NCBI GenBank assembly: GCA_003427395.1
Contig: BFEA01000005.1
Span: 7,700,429-7,728,086 of the forward strand
From: Chara braunii
Taxonomy: Eukaryota; Streptophyta; Charophyceae; Charales; Characeae
Direction of reading: 5' to 3'
Length of the DNA: 27,658 bases
Shown: positions 26,837-27,658 of the stretch, piece after piece
Layout: every line of letters starts with the position of its first letter
Position numbering within the stretch: position 1 is the stretch's first letter
Notes under the pieces: generated by a model
Told to the model about the DNA's origin: nothing
The model's input: only the letters and a program-made list of their open reading frames with translations
The model's database searches: none
Program-made: the position numbers and the translations under genes

Positions 26837-26961
26837 GGGCGTATACTCGAACCCGGACTTTTTCTAGAAAGCTCTGTACGTGATTGCAGTCAGATTCATC
26901 CAGGGCTGGCCGTAATGGCGGTCTGATGCATTTCGAAAAAAGTGCTTCTGTGAGTATGCCC
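26837..26961 (-). mobile_element. Foldback MITE, family 2, copy B
   Basis: On the minus strand it begins GGGCATACTCACAGAAGCAC after TTA and ends GAGTATACGCCC. The middle has AAATGCATCAGACCGCC, CTGGATGAATCTGACTGC and ACGTACAGAGC. Arms CACTTTTTTCGAAA and CTAGAAAAAGTC are partly complementary. It aligns with 23155-23263 and part of 17763-17823. Confidence 0.7.
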
Positions 26962-27120
26962 TAAGTTGCAGGGAAGGAGAGGATGCGATAAATGAACATA
27001 CGACTGCGGGAGGGAGGAAATAGACGGGGAGCGGGGGCTGGAGGGCGGCAAGGGAGCAGGACCTAAAAAAGAAGAAGGAAAAGGGTCTCGTTTCCTTGCT
27101 GTCCGAACCATTTTGAGCAG

Positions 27121-27243
27121 AGGCCTCCCTCTACTACCCACCACATCCACAAGAGAGAAAAAGTACGGCCGTGCATCTTTCCATGTTCTCGAGGAAGATT
27201 CATTGCCATTTTGCCACATTTATTGAGTACTGGAGCGAGGCCC
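27121..27243 (-). mobile_element. Foldback MITE, family 1, copy C
   Basis: On the minus strand TTA is followed by GGGCCTCGCTCCAGTACTCA, then GGCAAAATGGCAATGAATCT, the shared core GAACATGGAAAGATGCACGG, and a right arm GGTGGGTAGTAGAGGGAGGC. The arms are complementary with a few mismatches. It is closest to the copy at 22923. Confidence 0.75.
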
Positions 27244-27315
27244 TAACACACATGACCGAACTCAAGCAAACTCCACAAGAGCAAATTGGACATGAACTGT
27301 GCTATAGGATTTGAA

Positions 27316-27378
27316 CCAAAGAGATGGCGAAGACAGAGAATGTTGTGAAGGTCAGGAGTTCGAACCTCGTCCGGCATA
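27316..27378 (+). pseudogene. Possible tRNA-derived fragment
   Basis: TGGCGAAGACAG (27325-27336) fits a Pol III A box, and GTTCGAACC (27358-27366) fits a B box 33 bases downstream, with TTGTGAA between them in the place of an anticodon loop. The acceptor stem does not pair, so this is not a working tRNA. It may be the head of a tRNA-derived SINE or chance. Confidence 0.3.
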
Positions 27379-27382
27379 AGCC

Positions 27383-27476
27383 AAAGAGAGTTTTTTCTTT
27401 CATTTCTGGACGAATTCGCAAACCCCAAAGAGAGAGTTTTTTCTTTCATTTCTTGACGAATTCGCAAACCCCCCAA
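27383..27476. repeat. 46-bp tandem duplication
   Basis: Two units, at about 27383 and 27427, share GAGAGTTTTTTCTTTCATTT and GACGAATTCGCAAACCCC. The second has a 2-base insertion in the GA run. Confidence 0.92.
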
Positions 27477-27658
27477 AAAAACATCAAAAGAGGGGTTTAA
27501 TATGGATGGAACACAACATGGCAATGAAAATAACTGGATATAAGTGCAAAGAAAAAGAACGACAAGAGAAAAACCGTTAACTTTTCCCAACTCATGGCAC
27601 AACACAATTACGCAAGATTATGCACGCCAACGATTCCTGTAGTCTAGCCTCCGTCTCA

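Overview
This window reads as repeat-rich nuclear DNA from a green plant or streptophyte alga. It contains decayed L1-type LINE coding regions, poly(A)-tailed short retroposons, foldback (MITE-like) DNA elements, U2 and U6 snRNA copies with plant-type sequence, a TTTAGGG-like stretch, and a 185-base assembly gap. A charophyte such as Chara is a plausible source, but that is a guess. I see no intact protein-coding gene, no bacterial-style operon, no rRNA and no CRISPR array.

Layout. 1-1192: broken plus-strand coding-like sequence of unknown function, followed by a small foldback and an LTR-like stretch ending near 1722. 1725-5504 (minus): LINE C, with a decayed ORF1 carrying an RG-rich and a proline-rich segment, then an APE-type endonuclease domain; it stops before the reverse transcriptase. 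5505-6186: two inverted LINE-tail retroposons around a diverged direct repeat. 6187-7819 (plus): LINE A, a 5'-truncated copy keeping the end of ORF2 and its 3' UTR. 7820-15678 (plus): LINE B, close to full length, with a long ORF1 (zinc knuckle plus an unrecognised C-terminal region) and ORF2 (endonuclease, reverse transcriptase, zinc-binding region, C-terminal extension), all broken by frameshifts and stops. Its tail runs into the N gap at 15679-15863. 15864-27658: no LINE coding sequence, but a dense mix of LINE tails, tandem repeats, foldback elements, a U2 retropseudogene with target-site duplication, a U6 pseudogene with a tandemly amplified 3' junction, and a possible tRNA-derived fragment.

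The unifying signal is a short module beginning GGGACGCTGGACCC, found 12 times on both strands. It forms two small hairpins, is usually followed by a third hairpin of variable sequence, and usually ends in poly(A). Because it closes the 3' UTRs of LINE A and LINE B, I read it as the structured 3' tail of this LINE group, probably the part its reverse transcriptase recognises. The same machinery probably made the snRNA retrocopies. Gene calls are limited by heavy decay; frames were joined only as a description of position and no restored protein is given.
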